Positions 1 through 7,809 of a stretch of 20,637 bases of DNA are shown here, piece after piece. Source of the DNA: Dehalococcoidia bacterium UBA6808 (GTDB taxonomy: Bacteria > Chloroflexota > Dehalococcoidia > GIF9 > UBA5629); assembly GCA_002452695.1 (NCBI GenBank), contig DKFA01000072.1, positions 1 to 20,637 on the forward strand, in the 5' to 3' direction. Each line of letters opens with the position of its first letter. The first letter of the stretch is position 1. Made by a program: the position numbers and the translations under genes. The notes under the pieces are model-generated. The model was not told where the DNA came from, searched no databases, and was given only the letters and a program-made list of their open reading frames with translations.

Positions 1-605
1 GCATCGATGGCCTCTCCATGGAATTCCATCGATGCGTAGAGAGCGCCGTCCACACCTATTTTGCCGATCAGGTAAAGGATTAAGTCCTTGCCGCCGACCC
101 ACCTTCCGGCCTTGTTGTGAAAGATGAACATGATCGAAGGCGGCACCTTCATCCAGATTTCGCCGGTGGCCATGGCAATAGCAATATCGGTGGAACCCAT
201 GCCGGTGGCGAAAGCGCCTAGAGCGCCGTAGGTGCAAGTGTGTGAGTCTGCCCCGACTACTACATCACCGGGCAGCACCAGACCCTTTTCCGGCAGGATA
301 ACATGCTCGATCCCCATCTGACCTACTTCAAAGTAGTTAATCTTGTGGCTTAGCGCGAACTCACGCATGATCTTGGCCTGATGTGCAGAGTGGATGTCCT
401 TGTTGGGGCAGAAATGGTCGGGGACCATGACAATCTTTTTAGGATCGAAAACCTTATCAACGCCCAGCCTGTAGAACTCATTGATGGCAATGGGCGCGGT
501 GATATCGTTGGAAAGGACCAGATCCGTCTTAACGCTGATGAATTCACCGGGACTGACCCTGGTTTTGCCCGAGTGCGCTGCGAGTATCTTCTCTGCAAGT
601 GTCAC
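1..605 (-). CDS. leuC: 3-isopropylmalate dehydratase large subunit, 3' end outside the window
   Basis: This subunit isomerises 2-isopropylmalate to 3-isopropylmalate in leucine synthesis, acting with LeuD through a [4Fe-4S] cluster. About 201 N-terminal residues are visible. They begin MTLAEKILAAHSGK and contain the aconitase-family substrate motif ADSHTCTYGALG near residues 119-130, followed by ATGMGSTD. The opening and the motif resemble the shorter archaeal-like LeuC/homoaconitase class rather than the E. coli type. The three cluster cysteines of this family lie in the C-terminal part, outside the window. I chose the GTG start because AAAGGAG lies seven bases upstream; a nearby ATG is out of frame and too close. 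The gene is the last visible one of the ilv-leu operon, and leuD and leuB may follow to the left. Confidence 0.95.
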   Translation of the reverse strand, partial: MTLAEKILAAHSGKTRVSPGEFISVKTDLVLSNDITAPIAINEFYRLGVDKVFDPKKIVMVPDHFCPNKDIHSAHQAKIMREFALSHKINYFEVGQMGIEHVILPEKGLVLPGDVVVGADSHTCTYGALGAFATGMGSTDIAIAMATGEIWMKVPPSIMFIFHNKAGRWVGGKDLILYLIGKIGVDGALYASMEFHGEAID

Positions 606-627
606 TGCATATCTCCTTTATCTTTAA

Positions 628-758
628 TTAGCACTTGGCGCGGGGTATGAGAAGCACGAGCACAGTCACTATGGCTGCTGCCACACCTCAAAGCCTATGG
701 CAGCGCCCAGCACTGCAGCCAGGAGCAGACTCAGTCCGGTCTCAAGCTCGGGGCTCAT
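628..758 (-). pseudogene. Probable relic of an MgtC/SapB-family membrane protein gene
   Basis: An ATG overlaps the leuA stop (ATGA) and opens a 29-codon frame ending at 669. It starts MSPELETGLSLLLAAVLG and then AAIGFE, which looks like the first transmembrane segment of MgtC/SapB proteins. A second frame, ending at 628, reads GVAAAIVTVLVLLIPRAKC, which resembles the last transmembrane segment of the same family. The middle of the protein (family length roughly 150-230 residues) is missing and the two pieces are out of frame. This fits an internal deletion of a former operon gene. The alternative is a real 29-residue membrane peptide translationally coupled to leuA. The family call rests on remembered consensus only. 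Confidence 0.45.
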
Positions 759-2293
759 TTCTTGCCGCCTCGCCTAACCTTCTTGGCCACCAGCAGACGG
801 TTGAGCGCGTTCATATAGGCCTTGGCGCTGGCTACGATGATATCGGTGTCGGAACCGCGGCCGGAATAAGTAACGCCGTCGCTCTCTATACGTATCAGCA
901 CCTCGCCCAGGGCATCGATGCCTTCGGTGACTGAGTTGACTGTAAACTCGGTCAGCACGTTGGGCACGCGGACGAGACGGTTGATGGCCTTGTAGACGGC
1001 GTCGACCGGGCCTGTTCCGAGAGAGGCATCGGCCAGCACTTCTTTATTGGGGCCGATCAAACGAACCGTGGCGGTGGGCATGCTGTGGTTGCCGCAGGAT
1101 ACTTCGACGTGGTCGAGGTGATAGATCTCGGTGGCGGTGCGCATCTCTTCGCTAACGAGGGACTGGATATCACGGTCGGTGATGTCCCTTTTCTTATCGG
1201 CCAGTTCTTTAAATGCAACGAAGGCACGGTGTAGGGCCGTATCATCCAGCTCATAACCCATTTCGAGCAGCCTTTCCTTGAAGGCGTGCCGCCCGCTGAG
1301 CTTGCCCAGCACCAGCGCGCTGGAAGGCACGCCGATGGATTTGGGGTCCATGATCTCATAGGTATTGGCCTTCTTGATCACACCGTCCTGATGGATGCCT
1401 GACTGATGGCGGAAGGCGTTGGCTCCGACGATGGCCTTGTTCTGGGGCACCACGAAGCCGGTCAGCTCGCTGACCATTCTGCTCGTCTTGAAAATCTGAT
1501 CCGCATTGATTCCGGTATATAAATGATACTGGTCAGCGCGAGTTTTAAGCGCCATAACAAGCTCTTCCAGGGCTGCATTGCCGGCTCGTTCGCCGATGCC
1601 GTTGACGGTGCATTCAACCTGGCGCGCTCCTTTGAGCACGGCTTCCAGGCTGTTCGCCACGGCCATGCCGAGGTCATTGTGGCAGTGTACGCTGATCATA
1701 GCTTGGGAGATATTGGGCACGTTCTTGAAGATGCTTTCAATCAGCTTACCGTACTCGGAAGGTATGGTATAGCCAACGGTATCGGGTATATTGACCGTGG
1801 TGGCTCCGGCAGCAATCACGGCTTCAACTATCCTGTACAGGAAGCCGGGATCGGTCCGGGTGGCGTCCATGGGGGAAAACTCGATATCGTCGCACAGCTT
1901 TTTGGCGCGTGAAACAGATTTGACCGCCAGCCTGAGAACATCGTCCTGGCTCTTTTTGAGCTGGTGCTCGAGATGCACGCTGGAGGTGGAAAGGAAGATG
2001 TGGATCCTGCCCTTTTTAGCATGTTTAATAGCCTCCCATGCTCGGTCGATGGCCTCATCGCTGGCATGGCTGAGCGCGCAGACCGTGGACTTTTTAAGCT
2101 CATTGGCAATGAGCTTGACGGCGTCGAAATCGCCCTGTGAAGCAATGGGGAAACCGGCCTCGATAATATCAACGCCGAGGCTTTCGAGCTGGCGGGCGAT
2201 ATCCAGCTTTTCACGTACGTTAAGGCTGGTGCCTGCGGCCTGCTCGCCGTCTCTCAGTGTGGTATCAAAAATAAAAACACGTTCATCTTTCAT
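755..2293 (-). CDS. leuA: 2-isopropylmalate synthase
   Basis: This enzyme condenses acetyl-CoA with 2-oxoisovalerate, the committed step of leucine synthesis. The 512-residue protein has the full family layout. The TIM barrel opens with FDTTLRDGEQAAG (residues 9-21, catalytic Arg14 and metal ligand Asp15). It carries the metal-binding HCHND at 203-207 and GIGERAGN at 232-239. A C-terminal domain of about 120 residues matches the LeuA allosteric dimer domain that binds leucine. Because that domain is present, this is more likely LeuA than a short citramalate synthase. The ATG has a modest AGGGA ten bases upstream. The gene follows a 44-aa ORF and ends in an ATGA overlap with an MgtC-like relic, in the same direction as leuC. 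Confidence 0.96.
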   Translation of the reverse strand: MKDERVFIFDTTLRDGEQAAGTSLNVREKLDIARQLESLGVDIIEAGFPIASQGDFDAVKLIANELKKSTVCALSHASDEAIDRAWEAIKHAKKGRIHIFLSTSSVHLEHQLKKSQDDVLRLAVKSVSRAKKLCDDIEFSPMDATRTDPGFLYRIVEAVIAAGATTVNIPDTVGYTIPSEYGKLIESIFKNVPNISQAMISVHCHNDLGMAVANSLEAVLKGARQVECTVNGIGERAGNAALEELVMALKTRADQYHLYTGINADQIFKTSRMVSELTGFVVPQNKAIVGANAFRHQSGIHQDGVIKKANTYEIMDPKSIGVPSSALVLGKLSGRHAFKERLLEMGYELDDTALHRAFVAFKELADKKRDITDRDIQSLVSEEMRTATEIYHLDHVEVSCGNHSMPTATVRLIGPNKEVLADASLGTGPVDAVYKAINRLVRVPNVLTEFTVNSVTEGIDALGEVLIRIESDGVTYSGRGSDTDIIVASAKAYMNALNRLLVAKKVRRGGKK

Positions 2294-2341
2294 TATATTA
2301 ATTCCCTGTAAATAGATTTTGGCAGCGGGATGTAAGGAGGG

Positions 2342-2476
2342 TTATAAGAGCCAGCCCGGGATAGCGCACAAGTCGAGGGCGTAGCAGCGCCCGCGTCCGC
2401 CCAAATTGATGATGCTTGCAATAGTATTCATTACAACAGCCGTACTGGCGTTTATTACATTATATACCTTTACCAT
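2342..2476 (-). CDS. 44-residue ORF of unknown function, possible leader peptide
   Basis: I do not recognise this ORF. It lies between ilvN and leuA in the operon direction and has the strongest ribosome binding site in the operon, AGGAGG six bases before ATG. The peptide begins MVKVYNVINASTAVVMNT and ends CAIPGWLL. Val, Ile and Leu make up 15 of 44 residues, and two Leu codons immediately precede the stop. It has no clear membrane segment or signal peptide. A GGGCG/CGCCC hairpin lies inside its coding sequence. It may be a leader peptide whose translation tunes leuA, a small protein, or debris where another gene once stood. Real translation seems plausible because of the ribosome binding site, but the function is open. 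Confidence 0.45.
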   Translation of the reverse strand: MVKVYNVINASTAVVMNTIASIINLGGRGRCYALDLCAIPGWLL

Positions 2477-2529
2477 GGTTGGCCTCCTGAAATTGCGCTA
2501 GTTGATCCTGACCGGGCTTTGCGGAGAGA

Positions 2530-3099
2530 TTACCAGTTGGGTAATGTCTCTTCCTCAGGCGCAACGTGTTCCACGACATGCCTGAGAGGTCTGTTTTCTT
2601 CAATAGTCAACGGTCCTGCCCCCCCACGGGGCAGCGCAATGGTGCCGGTCCTGGATAACTCGCGGATGCCGAACCCGCGTAACAGTTCAACCAGCGTATC
2701 GACTTTCTCCTGGTCGCCAGTTACGACGATGATCAGCGAATCAGGCGACACATCCACGATGTTCGATCTGAAGATATCGACGATCTGGATGATCTCGCTG
2801 CGCGTCTGCGGTGTGGCCTTGACCTTGATCATGGCCATCTCGCGCGCCACGGGGTTCTCGTGAGTGATATCGGTGATGCGTATAACTTCAACGATCCTGT
2901 CAAGCTGTTTGCGGGCCTGTTCCACCCTGGCGTCATCGCCTTCCACGACAATGGTCATGCGGGACAGGTTAGGTACCTCGATGCTGCCGACGGCGATACT
3001 GTTGATATTGAAATTACGTCTCCTTAACGTGCTGGCCACGCGGTTGAGCACGCCGGGGCGGTCCTGTACAAGCGCTATAAGAATATGTTTTCTGTTCAA
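2530..3099 (-). CDS. ilvN: Acetolactate synthase small (regulatory) subunit
   Basis: This is the regulatory partner of IlvB. It binds valine through its ACT domain and activates the large subunit. The 189-residue protein starts MNRKHILIALVQDRPGVLNR, the usual ACT-domain opening, and this domain spans about residues 4-76. The second domain, about 80-160, contains KVKATPQTRSEI and the conserved DIFRSNIVDV. A short tail after residue 165 makes it slightly longer than the common 160-175. The start codon is TTG, with GAGGAG eight bases upstream; the ATG inside that spacer runs into a stop after two codons. It sits 32 bases after ilvB, as expected for co-transcription of the holoenzyme subunits. 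Confidence 0.95.
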   Translation of the reverse strand: MNRKHILIALVQDRPGVLNRVASTLRRRNFNINSIAVGSIEVPNLSRMTIVVEGDDARVEQARKQLDRIVEVIRITDITHENPVAREMAMIKVKATPQTRSEIIQIVDIFRSNIVDVSPDSLIIVVTGDQEKVDTLVELLRGFGIRELSRTGTIALPRGGAGPLTIEENRPLRHVVEHVAPEEETLPNW

Positions 3100-3131
3100 T
3101 TGGACATCTCCTCAATGAAATCAGATACTGC

Positions 3132-4826
3132 CTATTTCTTCCTGATCGTTGCCGGGCTGGGCTCCTCGAGGAACTCGACGATAATCTTTCCCGGGGGGAC
3201 GAACGGGTAAACGTTCTCTTCCGGCTCGACCACGAACTCGATCAAAAAGGGGCCGTCGTGCTCCATGGCCCTCTGGATGGCGTGGCTCACGTCCAACTTC
3301 CTGGTTACACGCATGGCTTGAATACCATAGGCCTCGGCGATCTTGACGAAATCGGGGTTGTATAAGGCCGTAGCGGAGTAGCGTTTGCTGTAGATGAGCT
3401 CCTGCCACTGGCGCACCATCCCCAGCCAGCCGTTATTGAATACGGCGATCTTGATATTGAGGTTTTCCTGTACCATGGTGGCCAGCTCCTGTACCGTCAT
3501 CTGGAAGCCGCCGTCGCCGCACAGGCACCAGACGGTCTCGTTGGGCCGCCCGACCTTGGCGCCGATGGCTGCCGGCAGGCCGAAACCCATGGTGCCTAGG
3601 CCGCCGGAGGAAACGAAGCTGTTGGGTTTGTCGTAGTAGAAATACTGCCCGGCCCACATCTGGTGTTGGCCGACGTCGGTGCATATGATGGCATCGCCTT
3701 TAGTAACTTCGTATATCTGGCGGATGATGTACTGGGGCAGAACGTTCTCATGTTCCCTGATCTCGGTGGCAGGATGCATGGACCGCCATTCATCGAGCTG
3801 TGACAGCCAGATGATGTGCTCACGCTTGTTGAGTTGCTTGTTGAGCACCTGCAAAATATTCTTCACGTCTCCCACGATGGGAACGTCGGCAGGCAGGTTC
3901 TTGCCGATCTCAGCGGCATCGATATCAATATGAATGATGCGGGCATTGGGGGCAAAGGTGCTGGTGCCTCCGGTCGCCCTGTCGTCGAATCTCATACCGA
4001 TGGCAATGATAAGGTCACTGCTGTGTACTGCCTTGTTGGCATAGCCCATGCCGTGCATGCCCAGCCAGCCATAGCTAAGAATGTGTGATTCAGGAAAACA
4101 GCCGATGCCAAGGAAGGTGGTGACCACTGGTATCTGGGAGTTTTCAGCCAGTTCCCTCAGCTCGTCGAAGGCGCGTGACACGTTCACGCCGCGGCCGGCG
4201 ATGATAACGGGCTTTTCGGCGGAATTGATCAGTTCAGCCGCTTTCTTGATCTGTGCGGGATGCCCGAATAGCTTCGGCTTGTAGCCAGGCAGGTCCAGCT
4301 TTTCCGGGAAAATAAACTCGGTCTTGTTCTGCAGAACGTCCTTGGGCAGGTCCAACAGCACGGGGCCGGGACGGCCTGTCTGAGCAACGTGGCAGGCTTC
4401 GCGCACCGCATCGGCCATGTCACCTGTATCCAGCACGAGTTGGTTGTATTTGGTGATGGGGACCGTGATGCCCGTTATATCGATCTCCTGGAAGGCGTCC
4501 TTGCCGATGAAATAGGTATTGACCTGTCCCGTCATGGCCAGGACAGGCACAGAATCGAGGTAGGCATTGGCTATGCCGGTCACCAGGTTGGTCGCGCCCG
4601 GGCCGGAGGTAGCCAGGCAGACGCCCAGTTTGCCTGTGACCCTGGCGTAGGCGTCGGCCGCATGCGCTGCGCCCTGCTCATGCCTGACCAGGATATGGCG
4701 CAACTCGGGGTATTTGGGCAGGGTATCATAGAGGGGCAGCAACGCGCCGCCGGGGTAGCCGAAGATGACTTCCACACCTTCTTTTATCAAACATTCACAC
4801 AGTATTTCAGCGCCGGTTTTCATCAT
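3132..4826 (-). CDS. ilvB: Acetolactate synthase large (catalytic) subunit
   Basis: This thiamine-diphosphate enzyme makes acetolactate or acetohydroxybutyrate, the first common step to valine, leucine and isoleucine. The 564-residue protein has the three family domains. The N-terminal Pyr domain carries the activating glutamate in RHEQGAAHAADAYAR (Glu50). The middle domain includes GRGVNVSRAF near 211-220. The C-terminal PP domain carries the cofactor motif beginning GDGG at 437-440 and ending NN at 464-465. GMVRQWQ (469-475) is also typical of true acetolactate synthases. Two consecutive ATGs could start it, with TTAGGAG about 12 bases upstream. It follows ilvD by 15 bases. Confidence 0.97.
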   Translation of the reverse strand: MMKTGAEILCECLIKEGVEVIFGYPGGALLPLYDTLPKYPELRHILVRHEQGAAHAADAYARVTGKLGVCLATSGPGATNLVTGIANAYLDSVPVLAMTGQVNTYFIGKDAFQEIDITGITVPITKYNQLVLDTGDMADAVREACHVAQTGRPGPVLLDLPKDVLQNKTEFIFPEKLDLPGYKPKLFGHPAQIKKAAELINSAEKPVIIAGRGVNVSRAFDELRELAENSQIPVVTTFLGIGCFPESHILSYGWLGMHGMGYANKAVHSSDLIIAIGMRFDDRATGGTSTFAPNARIIHIDIDAAEIGKNLPADVPIVGDVKNILQVLNKQLNKREHIIWLSQLDEWRSMHPATEIREHENVLPQYIIRQIYEVTKGDAIICTDVGQHQMWAGQYFYYDKPNSFVSSGGLGTMGFGLPAAIGAKVGRPNETVWCLCGDGGFQMTVQELATMVQENLNIKIAVFNNGWLGMVRQWQELIYSKRYSATALYNPDFVKIAEAYGIQAMRVTRKLDVSHAIQRAMEHDGPFLIEFVVEPEENVYPFVPPGKIIVEFLEEPSPATIRKK

Positions 4827-4841
4827 ATGTCAAGCATGCTC

Positions 4842-6509
4842 CTAATCTTCGAATACAGCACCCTCGCTGGCAGGCCCTACCTTTTCAACATACCGCTTCA
4901 GGTAGCCCTTCTGAATGGGGGACTGGAAAGGCGGCAGTTTTTTCAGCCTGGCCTTGATCTCGGTCTCGCTTAATTTGACCTCGAGTTTGTGCGCGGGAAT
5001 ATCTATATTAATTATATCGCCATTGCGAATGGCGGCAATCGGTCCCCTGTCTGCAGCTTCGGGCACGACGTGGCCGATGGCCGCTCCCTTCGTGCCGCCG
5101 GAGAAGCGCCCGTCGGTGATCAACGCCACCTTGTCGTCCATGCCCATACCGGTAATCAGCGATGTAGGAGTAAGCATCTCCCTCATACCGGGGCCGCCGC
5201 GCGGCCCTTCATACCTGATTACGACAACATCACCCTTCTTGATCTCGCCAGCCAGAATGCCTTTGGTGGCGTCTTCCTCGTTTTCAAACACACGGGCCGG
5301 TCCCTGGTGCGTCATCATCTCGCTGGATACAGCCCCTGACTTAACCACCGCGCCGCCCGGGGCCAGGTTGCCGAACAGGATGGTCAAACCGCCTGTCTTA
5401 ATATAGGGCTTTTTAAATGGCTTTATAACCGTATTATCCCTCACCCTGACTTTACTATAGGTGGTGGAGATGGGCTTGAGGGTGACCGATTTGGCTGTAC
5501 CGTCCAGTAATTCAGATAGCTCGTGCATAACAGCTGGAATTCCGCCAGCCAGATCGAGGTCTTCGATGTGCAATGAGCTGGCCGGGCTGAGCTTGCACAG
5601 GTGCGGCGTCCGGTCGCTGATTTCGTTGATCAGCTCGAGTGGGAATTTGAAGCCGGCCTCATGGGCCACTGCCGGCAGGTGCAGCACAGTGTTGGTGCTG
5701 CCGCCCAGCGCCATATCTACATGGAAGGCATTGGCCACGGATGTTTTTGTGATGATATCTCTGGGGCGCAGGTCTTTTTTCAGGATGGCGATGATTTGCT
5801 CGCCCGCCTGTTTGGCCAGATGTATCCTGCGCGAATCTACTGCAGGAATAGTTCCATTACCTGGCAATGCTATGCCCAATGCTTCGCACAGGCAGTTCAT
5901 GGTATTGGCGGTAAACATGCCCGAGCAACTGCCGCAGCCAGGGCAGGCCGCAATCTCAATTTCTTCAAGTTCCGCTTCTGTCATGGTTCCCTGGGTAACA
6001 TTGCCAACGGCCGTAAAAACGGAGATGAGGTCGACACTCTGACACTGGCCGCCTTTATTCAGCCTGCCGGCCAGCATGGGGCCGCCGCTAATGAAGATGG
6101 ACGGGATATTAAGCCGGACGGCAGCCATCAACATGCCTGGGACGATCTTATCGCAGTTGGTAACGAAGACCAGCGCATCGAACTGGTGGGCTTCGGCCAT
6201 GATCTCTACCGAGTCAGCTATCAACTCGCGACTGGGCAGGCTGTATTTCATGCCCGGATGATTCATGGCGATGCCATCGCAGACACCGATGGTATTGAAT
6301 TCGAAGGGTCTGCCGCCCGCGGCCAGCACGCCTGCTTTGACGGCATCGGCAATAATATCGAGATGCTGATGGCCCGGTACTATCTCATTGAAGCTGTTAA
6401 CAACGCCGATGAATGGCTTGCTGAAATCATTGCTGTGTACGCCGACGGCTCTAAGCAGGGATCTATGCGGCGCTCTCTCGATACCCTGTTTTATGTTGTT
6501 GCTTCTCAT
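4842..6509 (-). CDS. ilvD: Dihydroxy-acid dehydratase
   Basis: This Fe-S enzyme dehydrates dihydroxyisovalerate and dihydroxymethylvalerate to the keto acids for valine and isoleucine. The 555 residues are of normal length. Cluster-region cysteines are visible in VTNCDKIVPGML (Cys119) and in CPGCGSCSGMFTANTMNCL (starting Cys188). The early segment reads NEIVPGHQHL, like E. coli IlvD, instead of the PCN form that supplies a third ligand in [2Fe-2S] dehydratases. This points to an oxygen-sensitive [4Fe-4S] enzyme, which suits an anaerobe. The ATG has AAAGGA ten bases upstream. It is the first gene of the ilv-leu operon as seen here, 91 bases after rpiB. Confidence 0.97.
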   Translation of the reverse strand: MRSNNIKQGIERAPHRSLLRAVGVHSNDFSKPFIGVVNSFNEIVPGHQHLDIIADAVKAGVLAAGGRPFEFNTIGVCDGIAMNHPGMKYSLPSRELIADSVEIMAEAHQFDALVFVTNCDKIVPGMLMAAVRLNIPSIFISGGPMLAGRLNKGGQCQSVDLISVFTAVGNVTQGTMTEAELEEIEIAACPGCGSCSGMFTANTMNCLCEALGIALPGNGTIPAVDSRRIHLAKQAGEQIIAILKKDLRPRDIITKTSVANAFHVDMALGGSTNTVLHLPAVAHEAGFKFPLELINEISDRTPHLCKLSPASSLHIEDLDLAGGIPAVMHELSELLDGTAKSVTLKPISTTYSKVRVRDNTVIKPFKKPYIKTGGLTILFGNLAPGGAVVKSGAVSSEMMTHQGPARVFENEEDATKGILAGEIKKGDVVVIRYEGPRGGPGMREMLTPTSLITGMGMDDKVALITDGRFSGGTKGAAIGHVVPEAADRGPIAAIRNGDIINIDIPAHKLEVKLSETEIKARLKKLPPFQSPIQKGYLKRYVEKVGPASEGAVFED

Positions 6510-6526
6510 GAGACAAATATCCTTTT

Positions 6527-6532
6527 ATTATA
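6527..6532 (-). promoter_or_regulatory. Possible -10 element for ilvD
   Basis: A perfect TATAAT on the minus strand lies 17 bases before the ilvD start, inside the 91-base rpiB-ilvD gap. The -35 side is poor (TTGCGG at a 15-base spacing). It would give a very short leader that still includes the AAAGGA site. If real, the ilv-leu genes can be transcribed apart from tsaC-rpiB. No T-box or known attenuator is apparent in the gap. Confidence 0.3.
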
Positions 6533-6600
6533 TTTCCTTCGGATTGTCCGCAAAGCGCAGATAAGAAATGAAGGAGATTACAGTAAACTAACACAGGTAA

Positions 6601-7056
6601 TTATTTATTGTCAAGCGAACTGCACTCCATTTTTGCAATTTTATCCAGACGGCGCTGGTGTCTGCCGCCCTCAAAATCCGTAGTTGTGAAATTGTGCACT
6701 ATCTCCAGGGCAGTGGCTGTGTCGAGGGAGTCCGCTCCCAAGCAGAGTATGTTGGCGTTGTTGTGCTGGCGGGCGCGTGTCGCCATCAAAGGGGTGCAGC
6801 AGAGGGCGGCGCGAATATCGCGGCGCTTGTTGGCAGTGATGCTCATGCCGATACCTGTGGCACAGATCAGTATGCCCATCTCGGCCTGCCTGTCGGTTAC
6901 AGATTTTGACACAAGCGCAGCGAAATCCGGGTAATCCACCGATTCAGTACTGTCGCAACCAAAATTCAAGGCAGTATGCCCCTCTGATTCGAGGAAGCGC
7001 ACAATGTTGAATTTGAGCTCGCTGCCGCGGTGGTCGTTGCCAATGGCGATGCGCAT
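6601..7056 (-). CDS. rpiB: Ribose-5-phosphate isomerase B
   Basis: RpiB interconverts ribose 5-phosphate and ribulose 5-phosphate in the pentose phosphate pathway. The 151-residue protein starts MRIAIGNDHRGSELK, containing the family Asp-His pair (8-9). It has the catalytic cysteine in ICATGIGMSI (Cys65) and the substrate residues RQHNNANILCLG (His98, Asn99). I chose the ATG at 7056 because GGAGGG lies seven bases upstream and this start matches the family N-terminus. The upstream in-frame ATG at 7098 would add 14 residues inside tsaC. It begins one base after the tsaC stop, so the two are almost certainly translationally linked. Confidence 0.95.
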   Translation of the reverse strand: MRIAIGNDHRGSELKFNIVRFLESEGHTALNFGCDSTESVDYPDFAALVSKSVTDRQAEMGILICATGIGMSITANKRRDIRAALCCTPLMATRARQHNNANILCLGADSLDTATALEIVHNFTTTDFEGGRHQRRLDKIAKMECSSLDNK

Positions 7057-7057
7057 A

Positions 7058-7717
7058 TTATTTCCCTCCTGTTTTGAGAGTGGAGTTAATGTCTTCAAGC
7101 GGTATTATGCCCTGCCGAACTACAACCGGTGGGGCTACCGTAACATCAATGATAGTCGACTCTATGCCGCCCGGGCAGGCGTCCCCTTCTATAATGAAGT
7201 CCACGCTGGTTCCCATCTGCGACCTTACCTCTGCGGCGGTCAGTGATGCAGGTCTTCCATGCAGGTTGGCGCTGGTGCCTGTGATGGGTGCGCCGGCCTG
7301 TCTGATTAGTTCGAGAGTCAGGACGTGTCCCGGCAGGCGGATACCGATCCTGTCGCTGCCGGCCAGCACCAGGCTGTTAAAGGATGGCTTACATTTGAAA
7401 ATAATGGTGAGACCGCCCGGCCAGAACGTATCCATAAGCATTATCGCTGCAGCCGGCAGATCTGCCACCAGTTCCCGCACAGATTCCCGTTCTGATATCA
7501 GAACGGGAATGGGCAGAGTGAGCGGCCTGGATTTGGCGGAAAACACCTTGCTGACAGCAGTATTCTGGTAGACGTCGGCGCCCAGTCCATAGACGGTGTC
7601 GGTGGGGAAAGCAACGGTTCCGCCCGAGCGAATTACCTGTGCGCCGTGGATGGCCTGTTCCCGGAGGACAGGGGAGAAATTACTATCCGGACTGCCCGGT
7701 GCACCTTTTTTCAACAT
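7058..7717 (-). CDS. tsaC: L-threonylcarbamoyladenylate synthase (TsaC/Sua5/YrdC family)
   Basis: This enzyme makes threonylcarbamoyl-AMP from threonine, bicarbonate and ATP, the first step of t6A37 modification of ANN-decoding tRNAs. The 219 residues cover one YrdC domain, without the extra C-terminal Sua5 domain. Visible motifs are GGTVAFPTDTVYGLGAD (32-48), the KSRP nucleotide-binding turn (62-65), ITGTSANLHGRPA (SAN at 149-151) and ESTIIDV (186-192). No ribosome binding site precedes the ATG, and a possible -10 lies just 14 bases upstream, so the leader may be very short. It leads a small tsaC-rpiB unit divergent from guaA. Confidence 0.93.
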   Translation of the reverse strand: MLKKGAPGSPDSNFSPVLREQAIHGAQVIRSGGTVAFPTDTVYGLGADVYQNTAVSKVFSAKSRPLTLPIPVLISERESVRELVADLPAAAIMLMDTFWPGGLTIIFKCKPSFNSLVLAGSDRIGIRLPGHVLTLELIRQAGAPITGTSANLHGRPASLTAAEVRSQMGTSVDFIIEGDACPGGIESTIIDVTVAPPVVVRQGIIPLEDINSTLKTGGK

Positions 7718-7809
7718 GGATTTGTAATAAAATTGTACCTTAAACGTCTTGATAAATTAAATACGGCGTAGATTAGGAGGGGTCACCTTCCTGTGATATA
7801 CTTGATAAA
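7718..7809. promoter_or_regulatory. Divergent tsaC/guaA promoter region
   Basis: This 92-base gap between tsaC and guaA holds signals for both directions. For tsaC (minus strand) the best -10 is TACAAT at 7732-7737, with no clear -35. For guaA (plus strand) an extended -10, TGATATACT, ends at 7802 and would place the start of transcription at or next to the guaA ATG (7810). An alternative plus-strand promoter is TTGTAC (7733-7738), 18 bases, TTAAAT (7757-7762), which would produce a leader containing AGGAGGGG at 7775-7782. That site is too far from the guaA ATG but is well placed for a six-codon GTG frame (7793-7813) whose stop overlaps the guaA start. Confidence 0.45.

Noticed and set aside
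2409..2501. 30-codon hydrophobic frame on the plus strand, resembling a single-helix membrane peptide
   Set aside because: It has no ribosome binding site and is antisense to the 44-aa ORF, which has an excellent one in the operon direction.
5601..6683. 360-codon open frame on the plus strand opposite ilvD
   Set aside because: It is antisense to a clear ilvD, has no recognisable domain or ribosome binding site, and is explained by the codon bias of the real gene.
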